From: Roseateles amylovorans | Lineage (GTDB): Bacteria; Pseudomonadota; Gammaproteobacteria; Burkholderiales; Burkholderiaceae_C | Reading direction: 5' to 3' | Assembly: GCF_025398155.2 (NCBI RefSeq) | Contig: NZ_CP104562.2 | Location: forward strand, 4,154,001 to 4,218,000 | DNA: 64,000 bases | Shown: piece by piece, positions 1 through 7,909 of the stretch | Numbering within the stretch: position 1 is the first letter of the stretch | Layout of the letters: each line of letters opens with the position of its first letter | The notes under the pieces: model-generated | Seen by the model: only the letters and a program-made list of their open reading frames with translations | What the model was told of the DNA's origin: nothing | Database searches by the model: none | Position numbers and translations under genes: made by a program

Positions 1-387
1 CTGCAAGCGACCGTCCTCACGCCATTGCAGGCCCGGCGGCAACGGGGAACCCACCGCGCCTGGCAGATCGGACAGACGCAGCATGCAGGCCAAGTGGCTG
101 GCGTAGTCCGGCACCCGCCAGGCGTGGGCCTTGGCGTAGGCGAACGGCCGCACCTGGGACAGCAGCTCGACCAGCGTAGGCACCTTGACGGTCACCTGCA
201 GCCAGCAGGTGCGAAAGCCATAGGCAAAGCCCAGCGTCACCGCCTGCAGACGCGGCAGCAGGTCGTCGTCGGAGCGTCGGTGATAGACATGTTCGATGCG
301 CTCAAAACCGAGCGGCAGCAGTACCGCATCCACCTCAGCCAGCGCGGTGTCGAGGTCGGCAATGGCATTGAATCGTCGTGCGGACAT
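1..387 (-). CDS. Hypothetical protein, 3' end outside the window
   Basis: An open minus-strand frame starts at ATG 387-385 (MSARRFNAIADLDTAL...) and runs off the left edge, giving 129 visible residues. It looks like real coding sequence: the frame is unbroken and the residue mix is normal, with motifs such as LLPLGFERIEHVYHRR and CWLQVTVKVPTLVELL. No family is recognised. The ribosome binding site is weak, so the start could move slightly. It is transcribed away from the chemosensory operon. Confidence 0.55.
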   Translation of the reverse strand, partial: MSARRFNAIADLDTALAEVDAVLLPLGFERIEHVYHRRSDDDLLPRLQAVTLGFAYGFRTCWLQVTVKVPTLVELLSQVRPFAYAKAHAWRVPDYASHLACMLRLSDLPGAVGSPLPPGLQWREDGRLQ

Positions 388-798
388 GGTCGAGGACAAG
401 GCGGTTGTTCACCACCGGCCCATCGGTCGGGCGCGGGCCTGGCGGTCATTGAATCGATGGGGCCCAACACGGCGCAGGCAAGACCTGGCGCGCCGAGCAA
501 TCGTTCCGGGCCGAGATGCTAGCCGCAGATTCAGTGGCGACGCCGTGAGGCGCTTGCGCCGGCACCGCGCCCGAAGCGGGACGCTGGAATGCCTCATCCT
601 CAAATCAAATAAATCAAATACGCCGATTTTTTGGACCTGAAAAGGGGCGCATTGCACACCGCGGAGGGCTCACCTCCCTCGTGTGCGGAATTGCCGCAAT
701 CGCCGTCAGTTGCGCGCCGGAGGGCACTTCCGACCGCCCAGCGCTGGACATCGCATCAAATAACAATAAAACTACTTTCACCGATTCAGGTGATTGAA
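388..798. promoter_or_regulatory. Intergenic region upstream of the chemosensory operon
   Basis: This 411-base stretch separates two divergent genes and should hold the promoters for both. Bases 600-632 and 758-800 are AT-rich against a GC-rich background, which fits a promoter and leader for the operon starting at 799. No convincing small gene, repeat or known RNA was seen. Confidence 0.4.
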
Positions 799-1188
799 AT
801 GAATAAAACGATTATCGCAATCGATGACCAGCCGGACATCCGCAAGCTCATTCGCATGACGCTGGAGTTCAAGGACTTCCAGGTGATCGAAGCCGACAGC
901 GGCGAGGCCGGACTGGCGCTGGTGCGCCAGCACCGGCCCGACCTGATCCTGCTCGACGTGATGATGCCCGGCCTGGACGGCTTCGCAGTCAGCAACACCC
1001 TGGCGGCTGATCCTGAGCTTCGCCGCATTCCGGTGGTCATGCTCACCGCGCTGGACCGTCCCAAGGACGTCGAAGCCGGCCTGCACACCGGTGCCCGGGC
1101 CTACCTGACCAAGCCCTTCAGCCCGATGGCGCTGATCCAGCTGGTCGGCCGCCTGTCGCAGGAAGCGCCGCCCTCGGACGCCGCCTGA
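799..1188 (+). CDS. CheY-like single-domain response regulator
   Basis: The protein has 129 residues and is a lone receiver domain. The acidic pair lies in IAIDDQPDIRK, the phosphoacceptor Asp in LILLDVMMPGLDG, the Thr in VVMLTALDRPKD and the Lys in YLTKPFSP, so all the residues for phosphotransfer are present. The ATG at 799 is preferred over upstream in-frame ATGs because the conserved first beta strand (KTIIAIDD) begins right after it. It is the first gene of the chemosensory operon and probably takes phosphate from the CheA encoded at 7906. There is no output domain, so it should act by protein contact. Confidence 0.85.
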   Translation: MNKTIIAIDDQPDIRKLIRMTLEFKDFQVIEADSGEAGLALVRQHRPDLILLDVMMPGLDGFAVSNTLAADPELRRIPVVMLTALDRPKDVEAGLHTGARAYLTKPFSPMALIQLVGRLSQEAPPSDAA

Positions 1189-1280
1189 TCGGCCCCTTCC
1201 CCAAGGCCGCGCCTGCCTTGCTGCGGGCGATGCCGTCCCACGACCCCTGTTCCACCCGCTGACGAATTGAAAGGTTCCCC

Positions 1281-3212
1281 ATGGCCCTGATCAAGAAATC
1301 CATCCCCTCAGCCGCCACGGCCACCGCCAGCGCGACGACCGCCTCCGCCCGCCTGGCCGGCAGCGCCGCCCGCGATGCCGAGGTGCAGCGCAAGCGTGCG
1401 CGCACCCTGGCCAAGCAGCAGCAAGCCGCCGAACGCATCGCTGCGGCGACGGGACAGATGTCGTCAGGCATTGCCGAGGCCGCCTCGGCCGCGGAAGAGC
1501 TCAAGCGCGCGGCCGACCAGATCGCCACCGGGGCCGATCAGGCCTCCGGCGCCGCCCAGGAATCGCTGGCCGCTTTCAAGCAGGTGGAAGCGGCGGTGAC
1601 CCGCCAGCTTCAGAACGCCGAGCAAGGCCGCGACCGCTCGGAAGCGACCCAAGGGCTGGTCGCCCGGACCAGCGCCGAAATCGCTGCGCTGGTGACCAAC
1701 GTCGGCGTCTCGGCACAGCGTCAGGCCGCCTCGGTGACCATGGTGGCGGAGCTGGAGAAGCAGGCCGCCAACATCGGCGACATCGTCAAGGCGGTGGCGC
1801 GGATTGCCGATCAGACCAATCTGCTGGCGCTGAATGCCGCCATCGAGGCCGCGCGGGCCGGTCAGCATGGCAAGGGCTTCGCCGTGGTGGCCGACGAGGT
1901 GCGCACCCTGGCCGAGACCTCGGAAAAGAGCGCCAAGCAGATCCAGGATCTGGTCGCTCAGATCCAGCATGAGGTCAAGCAGATTGCCGATGGCATCGGT
2001 GATTCCGCCCGCACCGTCGAGGGCGAAGTGGCCAACGGCCGCATCATCACCGACCAGCTTGAACAGATCCGCATCGATGCGGCGGAGATCGTCAAGGGCC
2101 TGGGCGAAGTCGCGGTGGGTGCCCAGCAATCGGTCACCGCCACGCGCCAGGCGCTCAAGGGCTCCGAAGACATTGCCGCCGCGGCTGAGGAACAAGCCGC
2201 CGCCGCGGTGGAGGCCGCCAAGACGGTGGCCGAGCAGGCGCAGGCGCTCGGTGCCAGCGAGCAGACGGCGCAGAGCCTGTCCGAGCTGTCCGAGGACCTG
2301 AAGAATTCCACCGATGTGGCCAAGAGCGCCGAAGAGGTGGCCTCGGCCGCCGAGGAGCTGTCGTCGGCGGTCCAGGAAATCAGCCGCTCCGGCGCGCAGA
2401 TCATGGCGGCCATCGAGCAGATCCGCCGCGGCGCCGAAGTGCAGTCGGCGGGCACCGAGGAATCCGCAGCGGCGGTCAACCAGATCGAGCGCGGCGCCGA
2501 CCTGGCCCTGCAGCGGGCCCAGAACAACTCCGAGAAGGTGCAGGGCATCCGGTCGCTGCTGGCCACCAACAAGACCTCGGTGGATGCGCTGATCACCACC
2601 GTGTCGACCTCCGCCGAGGCCAGCCGGGTGAGCATCCGCCAGGTCAAGGAGCTGGAGCTGGTGTCGCGGCGCATCGACAAGATCGTCGACGCCATCACCA
2701 CCGTCTCCATCCAGACCAACATGCTGGCGGTGAACGGCTCGATCGAAGCCGCTCGCGCCGGTGAATTCGGCAAGGGCTTTGTCGTGGTGGCCACCGACAT
2801 CCGCAACCTGGCGCAGGACTCGGCGGAAAACGCCGACCGCATCAAGGAGCTGGTCAAAGGCGTGCAGGACCAGATCGGCCTGGTCGGCCGCGACCTGGAA
2901 GAGATCGTCAGCTCGGCCACCGCCGAAGTGGCCAAGGCCCGCGCCACCACCGCCAACCTGATCACCATCGAAACCGACATCGAGGTCGTGGAACGCGGCA
3001 TGGCCGAGATCCTCAACGCGTCGACCGAGATCGGCGCTGCCGTGGTGCAGGTGAAGTCGGGCGTGGAGCAGATCGCCTCGGCCGCGCAGGAGGCCGCCAA
3101 GGCCTCCGAGGAAGCCGCCACCGCCGCCAAGCAGCAGTCGCAAGGCGCCGAGGAACTGGCCGCCGCGATCGAGGAAGTCTCCTCGCTGGCCGACGAACTT
3201 CAAAGCGCCTGA
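1281..3212 (+). CDS. Soluble methyl-accepting chemotaxis protein with two signalling tips
   Basis: This 643-residue protein is almost entirely Ala/Glu-rich coiled coil, with no transmembrane segment and no recognisable ligand-binding domain. It carries two copies of the receptor hairpin tip that contacts CheA and CheW. The first is at about residues 175-215 (ADQTNLLALNAAIEAARAG, GKGFAVVADEVRTLAE). The second is at about 475-515 (TNMLAVNGSIEAARAGEFG, GKGFVVVATDIRNLAQ) and is more diverged. A normal receptor has one tip. An AAAGG-type ribosome site sits seven bases before the ATG. It is likely a cytoplasmic receptor feeding the CheA of this operon; the stimulus is unknown. Confidence 0.85.
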   Translation: MALIKKSIPSAATATASATTASARLAGSAARDAEVQRKRARTLAKQQQAAERIAAATGQMSSGIAEAASAAEELKRAADQIATGADQASGAAQESLAAFKQVEAAVTRQLQNAEQGRDRSEATQGLVARTSAEIAALVTNVGVSAQRQAASVTMVAELEKQAANIGDIVKAVARIADQTNLLALNAAIEAARAGQHGKGFAVVADEVRTLAETSEKSAKQIQDLVAQIQHEVKQIADGIGDSARTVEGEVANGRIITDQLEQIRIDAAEIVKGLGEVAVGAQQSVTATRQALKGSEDIAAAAEEQAAAAVEAAKTVAEQAQALGASEQTAQSLSELSEDLKNSTDVAKSAEEVASAAEELSSAVQEISRSGAQIMAAIEQIRRGAEVQSAGTEESAAAVNQIERGADLALQRAQNNSEKVQGIRSLLATNKTSVDALITTVSTSAEASRVSIRQVKELELVSRRIDKIVDAITTVSIQTNMLAVNGSIEAARAGEFGKGFVVVATDIRNLAQDSAENADRIKELVKGVQDQIGLVGRDLEEIVSSATAEVAKARATTANLITIETDIEVVERGMAEILNASTEIGAAVVQVKSGVEQIASAAQEAAKASEEAATAAKQQSQGAEELAAAIEEVSSLADELQSA

Positions 3213-3228
3213 GCCAGGAGCCGCGACC

Positions 3229-4830
3229 ATGAATTCGCCTCACCCCGCCTCCCCCCAGCCGGCACCGCCCGACGCGGCCGCCGCCGTGACAGAGACCGTC
3301 AGCCCGCAGGACCATCGTCAATACGTCACCTTCATCTGCGGCGATGAGGTGTTCGCCGTCGAAATGGCACCGGTGCAGGAAATCATCCGTGCGCCTGCGG
3401 TGGTGCAGGTGCCGTTGTCGCCGCCCATTCTCGAAGGGCTGGCCAATCTGCGCGGCAAGGTGCTGCCCATCGTGTCGCTGCGCCGGGCGCTCGGATTTGC
3501 CGACCGACCGAGCGACGACAACTCCCGCGCAGTGGTCATCGACATCGGCCAGCCCATGGGCTTCGTGGTCGATCGGGTGTCCAGCGTGGTCGGTGTCGAC
3601 GCCAGCAAGATCGAGGGCGTCGCCCACATCGCCAGCGCGGTCAACACCGAGCTGCTGTCCGGCCTGATCAAGGACATCGGCGGCCATGCGATGGTCATGG
3701 TGCTGGACTTCGCCAAGCTGATCGACCAGCAGTTCGCCCACCTGAGCGCGCTGGAAGCCGATCGTCAGGCCTCGGCCACACGGGTGCTCGAAGTGGCCTC
3801 CGCCGGGCCCACATCGCAGGCGTCGCAGGCGTCGCAGCAGGCGGGCGACGACAACGACGACGAGCTGCACCTGGTCAGCTTCAGCGTGGCCGGTCAGGAA
3901 TACGCGATCGACATCAAGGATGTGCAGGAGATCGTGCAGGTGCCGGAGCAGATCGTCCAGGTGCCCCGCGCCCAGCCGCATGTGCTGGGCCTGATGACCT
4001 TGCGCAACCGGCTGCTGCCGCTGGTGGTGCTGCGCCGCATGTTCGCGCTGCCCGAGCTCGATGCCAGCGAGCAGAGCCGCATCCTGGTCGTGACGACCGG
4101 CGCGGCCTCGGTGGGCATCGTCGTCGATGGCGTCAATGAAGTCCTTCGGGTGGCCCGGCAGGAGGTGGAAGCCCTGCCGCGCCTGCTGGCCCGCGACGGC
4201 GGCCTGGCCGAGATCACCGACATCTGCCGGCTGGGTCGCGGCGAGCGCCTGGTCGCCGTGGTGTCGACCGATCAACTGTTCCGTCATTCCGCCGTGCAGG
4301 AGGCGCTGAACCACATGGACACCTCATCCCAGCAAGCGGCCGTCAGCCGAGGCGCGGACTCCGGTCTGCACGAGGACGAACAGGTGGTGGTGTTCCGCCT
4401 GGCGCGGGAAGAGTTCGGCGTGCCGATCGAGAGCGTGCAGGAGATCGTGCGCGTGCCCGAGCTGCTCACCCATGTGCCGCGGGCCCCGGCGGCCGTGGAG
4501 GGCGTGATCAATCTGCGCGGCGCGGTGCTGCCGGTGCTGGACCTGCGCCGACGGCTCGGTCTGCCGGCGGTGGAGCGCAATGACGGGCAACGCATCATGG
4601 TGTTCGTCATCGGCGGCGTGCGCACCGGCTTCATCGTGGATGCGGTCGCCGAAGTGCTCAAGGTGCCGCGCATCGCCATCGAACCCGCGCCGCAGCTGTC
4701 CAGCGAGCAATCCACCCTGCTGGCGCGCATGGCCAATCTCGAGAAGCAGAAACGCATGCTGCAACTGCTCGATCCGCAGCATCTGTTGGCGGACACCGAG
4801 ATGGCGGCCGTCGCGGCCATGGCGGACTGA
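3229..4830 (+). CDS. CheW-like adaptor with three CheW domains
   Basis: The 533-residue protein contains three tandem CheW (SH3-like) domains, at about residues 27-165, 205-360 and 385-515. Each has the family pattern of a VxEIxxVP stretch followed by an LRGxxLPxxxLRR stretch: GLANLRGKVLPIVSLRR, GLMTLRNRLLPLVVLRR and GVINLRGAVLPVLDLRR. Standard CheW has one domain of about 160 residues. CheW links receptors to CheA. Three domains in one chain may cross-link receptor rows or match the two-tip receptor just upstream (inference). The gene is 16 bases downstream of the receptor with an AGGAG ribosome site. Confidence 0.9.
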   Translation: MNSPHPASPQPAPPDAAAAVTETVSPQDHRQYVTFICGDEVFAVEMAPVQEIIRAPAVVQVPLSPPILEGLANLRGKVLPIVSLRRALGFADRPSDDNSRAVVIDIGQPMGFVVDRVSSVVGVDASKIEGVAHIASAVNTELLSGLIKDIGGHAMVMVLDFAKLIDQQFAHLSALEADRQASATRVLEVASAGPTSQASQASQQAGDDNDDELHLVSFSVAGQEYAIDIKDVQEIVQVPEQIVQVPRAQPHVLGLMTLRNRLLPLVVLRRMFALPELDASEQSRILVVTTGAASVGIVVDGVNEVLRVARQEVEALPRLLARDGGLAEITDICRLGRGERLVAVVSTDQLFRHSAVQEALNHMDTSSQQAAVSRGADSGLHEDEQVVVFRLAREEFGVPIESVQEIVRVPELLTHVPRAPAAVEGVINLRGAVLPVLDLRRRLGLPAVERNDGQRIMVFVIGGVRTGFIVDAVAEVLKVPRIAIEPAPQLSSEQSTLLARMANLEKQKRMLQLLDPQHLLADTEMAAVAAMAD

Positions 4831-4839
4831 GTTCGGTCC

Positions 4840-4926
4840 GCTGGCGTGGCGTGGCGTGGCGTTGTATTGCGTCGAATGGCGTGGCATTGCCGTGAACGGC
4901 GTCGCGTTGCCTTGCCGTGCATTGCA
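4840..4926 (+). repeat. Short GGCGT/GGCAT-type tandem repeats
   Basis: The gap between the cheW and cheB genes is filled with imperfect 5-base units, such as consecutive TGGCG copies at about 4842-4864, that degenerate toward the cheB start. No promoter or terminator is obvious here. Confidence 0.5.
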
Positions 4927-4946
4927 TTGAAACCAGGGAGGCTGTG

Positions 4947-6041
4947 GTGATCAAGATTCTGGTGGTCGATGACTCGGCGCTGATGCGGCGCCAGTTGACC
5001 CTGCTGTTCCAAGCCGAAGGCGACTTCGAGGTGCGCCAGGCCCGCAACGGAATCGAAGCCGTGGCGGAGAACCTGGCCTTCGAGCCCGATGTCGTGACGC
5101 TGGACATCAACATGCCGGACATGGATGGCATCACCGCCCTCTCGCTGATCATGGCGGATCGGCCGGTGCCGGTGGTGATGGTGTCCTCGCTCACCGAAAA
5201 GGGCGCGCTGGCGACCTTCGAGGCGCTCAACCTCGGCGCGATCGACTACATCGCCAAGCCGGGCGGCACCATCTCGCTGTCGCTGGAGCAGGTCAAGGCC
5301 GAGTTGATCGACAAGGTCCGGTCCGCCGCTCGGGCACGACTGCGGCCTCGCCTGCGTCGGCGCAGCGACGCGGTGCGGCCCGCAGCGGCGCCAGCGGCAT
5401 CGGCGGCATCGGCTTCATCGGCGTCATCGGCGTCCTCTGGCGCCACCGCCTCCCGCGCTCCCCGCAGCGAAGGCCTGCTGCTGATCGGCGTCTCCACCGG
5501 CGGCCCCCGTGCGCTGGAGGAGGTGCTGCCGCTGCTGCCGGCCGACTATCCCTGGCCGGTGGTCGTGGCCCAGCACATGCCGGCGAGTTTCACCGCGCCG
5601 TTCGCGGCTCGCATGAACGGCCTGTGTGCGCTGGAGGTGCTGGAAGCCAGCCGCCCCATGCCGCTGGAGGCTGGCAAGGTCTACATCGGCAAGGGCGGTG
5701 CGGATGTGGTGTTCGCGCGCCGCGGCGGCGTGCTGCATGTGATGCCGCGGCCGGAGAACGCCGAGATGCTGTGGCATCCCTCGGTCGAACTCATGGGCCG
5801 CAGCGCGCTGGAGCATCTGCCGGCCGACCGGATCAATGCGGTGATGCTCACCGGCATGGGCTATGACGGCGCCGACGCCTTCACCGCCATCAAGCGAGGC
5901 GGCGGTCGCACGATCGCCGAGTCCAGCGACACCGCCGTGGTCTTCGGCATGCCCGCCGAGCTGATTGCGCGCGGCGGTGCCGGCCTGATCCTTCCCCTGG
6001 AAAAGATTGCCTCGCAGCTCAAGCTGTGGGCCACACGCTGA
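4947..6041 (+). CDS. cheB: Chemotaxis methylesterase/glutamine deamidase CheB
   Basis: The protein has 364 residues. A receiver domain covers about residues 1-120 (LVVDDSALMRRQL, phosphosite Asp in VVTLDINMPDMDG). An Ala/Ser-rich linker follows (about 140-170). The methylesterase domain starts near residue 175 with the nucleophile Ser in LIGVSTGGP, the His in AQHMPASFT and the Asp region in LTGMGYDGADAF. CheB removes methyl groups from receptor glutamates for adaptation. Two adjacent GTG codons (4944 and 4947) are possible starts. GTG 4947 is chosen because AGGGAGG lies five bases upstream. CheB and CheR in the same operon imply that the receptors adapt by methylation. Confidence 0.93.
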   Translation: MIKILVVDDSALMRRQLTLLFQAEGDFEVRQARNGIEAVAENLAFEPDVVTLDINMPDMDGITALSLIMADRPVPVVMVSSLTEKGALATFEALNLGAIDYIAKPGGTISLSLEQVKAELIDKVRSAARARLRPRLRRRSDAVRPAAAPAASAASASSASSASSGATASRAPRSEGLLLIGVSTGGPRALEEVLPLLPADYPWPVVVAQHMPASFTAPFAARMNGLCALEVLEASRPMPLEAGKVYIGKGGADVVFARRGGVLHVMPRPENAEMLWHPSVELMGRSALEHLPADRINAVMLTGMGYDGADAFTAIKRGGGRTIAESSDTAVVFGMPAELIARGGAGLILPLEKIASQLKLWATR

Positions 6042-6052
6042 GGAACCTGGCC

Positions 6053-6697
6053 ATGGGATTGATCAAATCCACGGCGGCACCCGCCCGCGACGGTCTCAAC
6101 ACCCGAACGAAGTGCCGCGATTGCGAGGGCCTGCAACTGCAGCTCGACGATGAGCGTCCCGAGGTGCGGCGGCTGGCCGCCCGCGATCTCGGCGAGCGGG
6201 GCGACTGCCCGGCCGCAGCGCCCGCCTTGCTCCAGCGGCTGGCGCACGAGCCCCGCATGGATGTGCGCGAGGCCCTGCTTCACGCGCTGGTCCAGCTCAA
6301 GGCCCCGGAGGCCGCGGCCGGTCTGGTGGACTGCCTCCGGCAAGGCGACACCGCCCTGCGCAACCAGGCGATCGAGGCCCTGAGGCAATGGCCGGACGAA
6401 GCCCTGCCCCTGATGCGCCAGCTGCTGGCCGACGACGATGCGCACCTGCGCATCCATGCGGTGCGCGTGCTGGAGGGCCTGGGCCTGCCTGAAGTGGCCG
6501 GCCTGCTGGCCCGGGCGCTGGTGTCGGAGACCCATGTGAATGTCTGCGCCAGTCTGCTCGAGTCCTTGAGCCAGATCGGGGATGCGCAGGCGGTGGAGGC
6601 CATCGAAGCCGCCCGACGTCGCTTCGATGACCAGCCCTATATCGACTTCGCCGCCCGCGCGGCACTGCAGCGCTGCACCTCGGTGACCACGCCATGA
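6053..6697 (+). CDS. HEAT-repeat protein of the chemosensory operon
   Basis: The 214-residue protein is made of helical repeats of about 30 residues with the HEAT/PBS-lyase look: RRLAARDLGERGD, VREALLHALVQLK, NQAIEALRQWPDE, IHAVRVLEGLGLPEVAGLLA, VCASLLESLSQIGD. There is no catalytic motif. HEAT arrays are protein-binding scaffolds. The gene lies 11 bases after cheB and overlaps cheR by four bases (ATGA), so it belongs to the pathway and may scaffold CheB/CheR or bind an output target. ATG 6053 is preferred over an upstream ATG inside cheB because AGGAA is seven bases before it. Confidence 0.75.
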   Translation: MGLIKSTAAPARDGLNTRTKCRDCEGLQLQLDDERPEVRRLAARDLGERGDCPAAAPALLQRLAHEPRMDVREALLHALVQLKAPEAAAGLVDCLRQGDTALRNQAIEALRQWPDEALPLMRQLLADDDAHLRIHAVRVLEGLGLPEVAGLLARALVSETHVNVCASLLESLSQIGDAQAVEAIEAARRRFDDQPYIDFAARAALQRCTSVTTP

Positions 6698-7533
6698 GCG
6701 CCGTTCCGGTCATCAGCGACGACGACTTCCAGCGGTTTCGCGACCTCTTCTATTGCCGCACCGGCATCCAGTTCGATGCGGGCAAGCGCTATTTCGTGGA
6801 CAAGCGGCTGATCGAGCGGATGGCCGCCACCGATCACACCAGCTTCCGCAGCTACCTGAGCACGCTGCGGTTCGATCACGGCGACAGCGAGCTGCAGGCG
6901 CTGACCAACCTGATGACGGTCAACGAGACCTACTTCTTCCGCGAGGAATACCAGTTCCATTGCCTGGTGCGTTCGATCCTGCCGGAGCTGATGCGTCGCC
7001 GCAGCGGCAGCGCGCCGATCCGGATCTGGGTGATGCCGTCGTCCTCCGGCGAGGAGGCCTATTCGATTGCGATCTGCCTGCTGGAACTGTGGGCCGACAT
7101 CCATCATGTGGACGTCGAGATCGTCGCCTCCGACATCGACACCCGCATCCTGGAGCAGGCCCGTCGCGGCCGCTACAGCAGCCGCTCGGTGGCGCAGTTG
7201 CCGGCGGCCTATCTGGGCCGCTACTTCAAGCGCATCGGCAATGAGTTCCAGATCAGCGACGAGCTGCGCCAGTCGATCGAGTTCACCCGGGTCAACCTGT
7301 CGAGCCGGCTCGACACCCGGCCCTACCGCAATTTCGATGTGGTGTTCTGCCGCAACCTGCTCATCTACTTTGACGACCAGTCGCGCAAGGCCGCTGCGGA
7401 AACCTTCTTCGATGCAATGAAGCCCGGCGGCTACATCTGCCTGGGCCATTCCGAATCGATGAGCCGCATCTCCCCGTTGTTCCGGGCGCGCAAGTTCCCG
7501 GAAGCCATCGTCTACCAAAAGCCCACGGAGTAG
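6694..7533 (+). CDS. cheR: Chemotaxis protein methyltransferase CheR
   Basis: The protein has 279 residues, the usual CheR length. The N-terminal all-helical domain covers about 1-85. The methyltransferase domain has NETYFFREEYQFH, an AdoMet-binding segment in SSSGEEAYSIAICLLE, ASDIDTRILEQAR and FDVVFCRNLLIYFD. CheR methylates receptor glutamates and opposes CheB. The start overlaps the stop of the HEAT gene by four bases, a sign of translational coupling. No C-terminal TPR extension is present. Confidence 0.93.
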   Translation: MSAVPVISDDDFQRFRDLFYCRTGIQFDAGKRYFVDKRLIERMAATDHTSFRSYLSTLRFDHGDSELQALTNLMTVNETYFFREEYQFHCLVRSILPELMRRRSGSAPIRIWVMPSSSGEEAYSIAICLLELWADIHHVDVEIVASDIDTRILEQARRGRYSSRSVAQLPAAYLGRYFKRIGNEFQISDELRQSIEFTRVNLSSRLDTRPYRNFDVVFCRNLLIYFDDQSRKAAAETFFDAMKPGGYICLGHSESMSRISPLFRARKFPEAIVYQKPTE

Positions 7534-7537
7534 TGGC

Positions 7538-7909
7538 ATGAAACAGATCCTGGTCATCGACGACGCACCGACGGTGCGCCTGTACTGTCGCGACCTGCTC
7601 GAACGCGCAGGCTACGGCGTGGATGAGGCCTGCAACGGTCTGGAGGCCCTGGAGAAGGCGCTGCAGCAGCAGTTCGATCTCTACCTGGTCGACATCAACA
7701 TGCCGCGGCTGGATGGCTACGGCTTCCTGAACGAGCTGCGCGGCCAGCAGATCTCGCTGGCACCGGCCATCGTCGTGTCCACCGAAGACTCCGAGCATCA
7801 CAAACGCCAGGCCTACCTGGCCGGCGCCAACCTGTTCCTGCTCAAGCCGACCCGGCCGGAGCAGTTGCTCGAACCGATCCGCCTGCTGTTGGGCGAGGCC
7901 CAGCCATGA
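7538..7909 (+). CDS. CheY-like response regulator
   Basis: A 123-residue lone receiver domain starts four bases after cheR and overlaps cheA by four bases (ATGA). It has the acidic pair in LVIDDAPTVR, phosphoacceptor Asp in YLVDINMPRLDG, a Ser/Thr position in IVVSTEDSEHHK and Lys in LLKPTRP. It is the second of three stand-alone receivers in the operon and is translationally coupled to CheA, so it is a strong candidate for the main phosphate target. Confidence 0.87.
   Translation: MKQILVIDDAPTVRLYCRDLLERAGYGVDEACNGLEALEKALQQQFDLYLVDINMPRLDGYGFLNELRGQQISLAPAIVVSTEDSEHHKRQAYLAGANLFLLKPTRPEQLLEPIRLLLGEAQP

Noticed and set aside
605..627. A possible sigma-28 promoter (GCCGAT at 622-627)
   Set aside because: No -35 element of the right sequence lies at the right distance; the match is only six bases.
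1464..3230. A 588-codon minus-strand frame opposite the two-tip receptor
   Set aside because: It is the antisense shadow of an Ala/Glu-rich coiled-coil gene and shows a Leu/Gly/His-rich pattern without domains.
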